Below, in pieces: positions 55,943-58,074 of a stretch of 58,074 nucleotides of DNA (position 1 is the stretch's first letter; each line of letters opens with the position of its first letter). Position numbers and translations under genes: made by a program. The notes beneath the pieces were generated by a model. That model was not told the DNA's origin. It saw only the letters and a list, made by a program, of their open reading frames with translations, and made no database searches. Source of the DNA: an uncultured Paracoccaceae bacterium (GTDB taxonomy: Bacteria; Pseudomonadota; Alphaproteobacteria; Rhodobacterales; Rhodobacteraceae); assembly GCA_947493745.1 (NCBI GenBank), contig CANLSM010000022.1, positions 1 through 58,074 of the forward strand. The letters are read 5' to 3'.

Positions 55943-56734
55943 TCAAGAACGGCGCAGGGCAAAAAGGCCAACTGCCGCAGCGTTCGAGACGTTGAGCGAT
56001 CCGAACGCCCCCGATGCCGGGATCCGTGCCAGTCGGTGACAGGTCTTCTTGGTCAGATCCCGCAGCCCCGGACCTTCCGCCCCGAGCGCAAGCGCAATCG
56101 GAACATCTGGTAGATCCTTCTGCGCTTCATCGATATCCATCTCCGCCTCACCGTCCAGGCCGATGATGAAGTACCCCATCTCCTTCAGTGACAGCATCGC
56201 ATTGGCCAGATTTGGCACGCGCAGATAGGGTTGGCGTTCGAGCGCGCCGGATGCGGTCTTGGCAAGAGCACCCGTCTCCGGTGCGGAATGCCGGTGCGGC
56301 CCGATGACAGCCCGCGCACCGAACACTTCGGCCGAGCGCAGAATTGCGCCGACATTGTGTGGATCGGTCACCCGATCGAGCAGCAGCACCTGCGGCGTCC
56401 CGTCCCGTGGTGCGCACATTTCCGAGACCGAACCCCAGTCGAGCGGCTTGACCTCCAGAGCGGCCCCCTGATGGACCGACTGAGGATCAAGCGGTGCCGG
56501 AAACTTGCGCGGATCGGCAATCTCGGGCGCCATGCCGGATGCGGCAATTTCGTCGCTCAGCTTGTCGGCGGCATTCTTCGTCACGATCAGGCGCAGACGA
56601 TCCCGCCTGGGATTGACCAACGCATCACGCACGGCGTGGTGGCCAAAGAGCCAGACCGTCTCGGCGGCGCCGGCCCGACGCCCGCGCTCCTTCTCGATCA
56701 CCCAGTCAGGCTTGCGCGTACGCTTTCCCGCCAT
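55943..56734 (-). CDS. rlmB: 23S rRNA (guanosine-2251-2'-O)-methyltransferase, RlmB/TrmH type
   Basis: Encodes 263 residues. The three SPOUT motifs are LLLDRVTDPHNVGAILRSA, ALGAEGPGLRDLTKKTCH and IPASGAFGSLNVSNAAAVGL. The N-terminal substrate-binding domain begins VWLFGHHAVRDAL. It methylates G2251 in the 23S rRNA P-site loop. The start at 56734 gives MAGKRTRKPDW. It is transcribed away from the tRNA-Tyr gene. Confidence 0.92.
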   Translation of the reverse strand: MAGKRTRKPDWVIEKERGRRAGAAETVWLFGHHAVRDALVNPRRDRLRLIVTKNAADKLSDEIAASGMAPEIADPRKFPAPLDPQSVHQGAALEVKPLDWGSVSEMCAPRDGTPQVLLLDRVTDPHNVGAILRSAEVFGARAVIGPHRHSAPETGALAKTASGALERQPYLRVPNLANAMLSLKEMGYFIIGLDGEAEMDIDEAQKDLPDVPIALALGAEGPGLRDLTKKTCHRLARIPASGAFGSLNVSNAAAVGLFALRRS

Positions 56735-56857
56735 CCCCGTCCCTTCCCATGCAGACGCCCCCGCATGACATGGAATGAGGCCCCCGCGCAAGAGAACCTG
56801 AGGGCCGAGGTTTCATCTTGACGGGGCAGGGAGGCTTGCGTATTCCACACCCCCAGT

Positions 56858-56941
56858 GGGCGACGGGCTGCAAGGTGCGGCAGCGGACTGTAACTCCGCC
56901 GAGGTGACTCATGCCTGGTTCGATTCCAGGGTCGCCCACCA
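56858..56941 (+). tRNA. tRNA-Tyr (GTA)
   Basis: The 84-base gene folds with acceptor GGGCGAC/GTCGCCC, anticodon stem GCGGA/TCCGC with loop CTGTAAC (anticodon GTA), a long variable arm (GAG-GTGA-CTC) typical of bacterial tRNA-Tyr, and T arm CCTGG-TTCGATT-CCAGG; CCA is encoded. Positions 8-9 are GG and position 14 is C, so the usual U8-A14 contact is not present. The next gene is an integrase fragment, so the 3' end is a likely attachment site. Confidence 0.9.
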
Positions 56942-57037
56942 TCTACTTCATCTCGTTGATAAATATACATTTTTGCCATACAATGGCCGAAATAAGTGCC
57001 TATTTTCGGTACTTTCAGAGCCATTTTCGGTACCGAG

Positions 57038-57973
57038 ATGCCCCAGACCAAGCCAAAATACATGCTCGTCGAGCACGATAGATACTTCTATCAACGCAAA
57101 GTACCGCTTGATTTTCGCGCAATCATAGGGCGGTCCCAATGGCGCGCACCGTTGGGCCCAGATTTCGAAGCTGCTTACGACAAACTACGAGAACTGCGGG
57201 ATGAGCATGACGCTCTCTTGGAGAGGCTCACTGATCCCGAAGAGCGCAGAGATTTCCACACTTCGAGACGTCGAGAAATAGAGGGTGCTGAACTGGCGAA
57301 GCACGAAACCGACTACGATGAATACCGAGAGTGGTGTCACGCAAATGGTCACAAAACCGAGGAGGAAGAATTTTGGGAAGAGGAAGAAAGACAAATCGCC
57401 AGCGGTGACTGGGAGAAAATCCCTGAATGGGAACATGCGGATGGGATGATAGAAGCTATCGAGAACGAACGGAATCACCCAGAAGGGAGAGTCCTCCATG
57501 ACTTCCCAATGGATGACGACGAGTATCATGATCTTTTGGTCGGTGTGCTCAATTCCTGTTTCAACACAGACGAACTCTTGCCCACTGACCCAGATGAAAG
57601 AGATCGATACGACTTTACCAAGATGAAGCTCGCACGAAAGATAGCGCGCGTAGCGCGCGATCCAGACACACTGAGAAAGGTGTCGACGAGGTTCTATGCG
57701 TTCGCTCAGCTCCGTGAGAAAACGGAGCATAAGTATCGGCGGACAATTGATCGATTCATCGACGATGTTGGGAATATCCCTGTCGGTCAGGTGAAATTGC
57801 GAATGCTCCGAGACTACCGAGACAAACTCAAAGATCGTGGCCTTCTGCCTAGCTCAATACGTTCCGAGTTTTCGCCAATAAAGATCATCGGATCTGACCT
57901 AGCTTCGCGGTTGAGCACATGTAGCCGGAGAATTAACGGGAGAAGAATGCGAGAGGAATGCAGGCTAGTATGA
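57038..57973 (+). pseudogene. Phage-type integrase N-terminal part, catalytic domain missing
   Basis: Encodes 311 residues from the ATG at 57038. The opening (KYMLVEHDRYFYQRKVPLDF) is the short arm-binding domain seen in DUF6538-type integrases, and RTIDRFIDDVGNIPVGQVKL with MLRDYRDKLKDRGLLPSSIR is the core-binding SAM-like domain. The expected catalytic domain with Arg, His, Arg and Tyr is absent: after about residue 285 the sequence becomes unrelated and stops. A neighbouring frame continues briefly with FAVEHM, suggesting a frameshift or small indel. Lower GC than the core genes fits an acquired element at the tRNA-Tyr. Confidence 0.6.
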
Positions 57974-58074
57974 GTTCTAATCCAATAGCCACAGTCGGTA
58001 AGCGGTGCTCCAGCCCCACACTTACGGCATAGTGCCTGATCTGCGATTCGGAGGCTTCTTTGATTTGAAGGGAG

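Overview
The window is a GC-rich chromosome segment from an alphaproteobacterium, most likely of the Rhodobacterales (Roseobacter/Rhodobacter type). This rests on the propionyl-CoA carboxylase locus with a divergent PccR/ScfR-type regulator and TTTGCAA operators, LexA boxes of the alphaproteobacterial GAAC-N7-GAAC form, a tRNA-His without G-1:C73, 6S RNA beside the 5-formyltetrahydrofolate cyclo-ligase gene, and the small Rhodobacterales-type conserved proteins. No taxon was confirmed by search.

Layout. 0-1.8 kb: tightly packed small genes of phage-like character, including a DnaA domain IV-like protein, ending abruptly. 1.8-4.1 kb: a lower-GC hypothetical membrane/coiled-coil gene, an SOS-type SRAP peptidase gene with an in-frame upstream domain, and tRNA-His. 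4.2-7 kb: DUF6324-like protein, LexA-box-preceded mmcB and a glycosyltransferase. 7-12 kb: 6S RNA, 5-formyl-THF cyclo-ligase, a cobalt-type nitrile hydratase operon, a YmdB-type phosphoesterase and an SLC13/RCK permease. 12-13 kb: an AT-rich HNH-type gene. 13-17.3 kb: yebC, two adjacent exported proteins built from ten copies of one two-cysteine repeat, a DinB-like and a CoxG-like protein. 17.3-29 kb: the propionyl-CoA/methylmalonyl-CoA block (regulator, pccB, small lipoproteins, pccA, mutase). 28.8-30 kb: a Hint-domain protein. 30.4-42 kb: a long plus-strand run of maeB, small proteins, propionyl-CoA synthetase, then a nucleoside salvage operon (cdd, deoC, deoA, deoB, add, upp, a probable 8-oxoguanine deaminase) with start/stop overlaps, converging on guaD. 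43.4-50 kb: mgtE and a cox/xdh-type maturation set (MoxR, DUF4260-like, CoxE, XdhC, MoeA-MobA fusion). 50-56.8 kb: a 915-residue membrane scaffold, MetY-type enzyme, CoA-binding protein, YHS protein, zinc-ribbon protein and rlmB. 56.9 kb to the end: tRNA-Tyr followed by an integrase reading frame that loses its catalytic part, the edge of an integrated element.

How the genes work together. Propionate is activated by PrpE, carboxylated by PccA/PccB and rearranged by methylmalonyl-CoA mutase to succinyl-CoA; malic enzyme can then withdraw C4 acids to pyruvate. The nucleoside block degrades deoxyribonucleosides to bases and glyceraldehyde-3-phosphate plus acetaldehyde and salvages uracil, while two amidohydrolases handle guanine and oxidised guanine. 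The cox/xdh-type genes are accessory factors for molybdenum hydroxylases, but no dehydrogenase structural gene lies in the window. The least explained parts are the repeat-protein pair, the SRAP gene with its fused upstream domain, the GspL/GspC-like scaffold and the unannotated small genes of the pcc operon.
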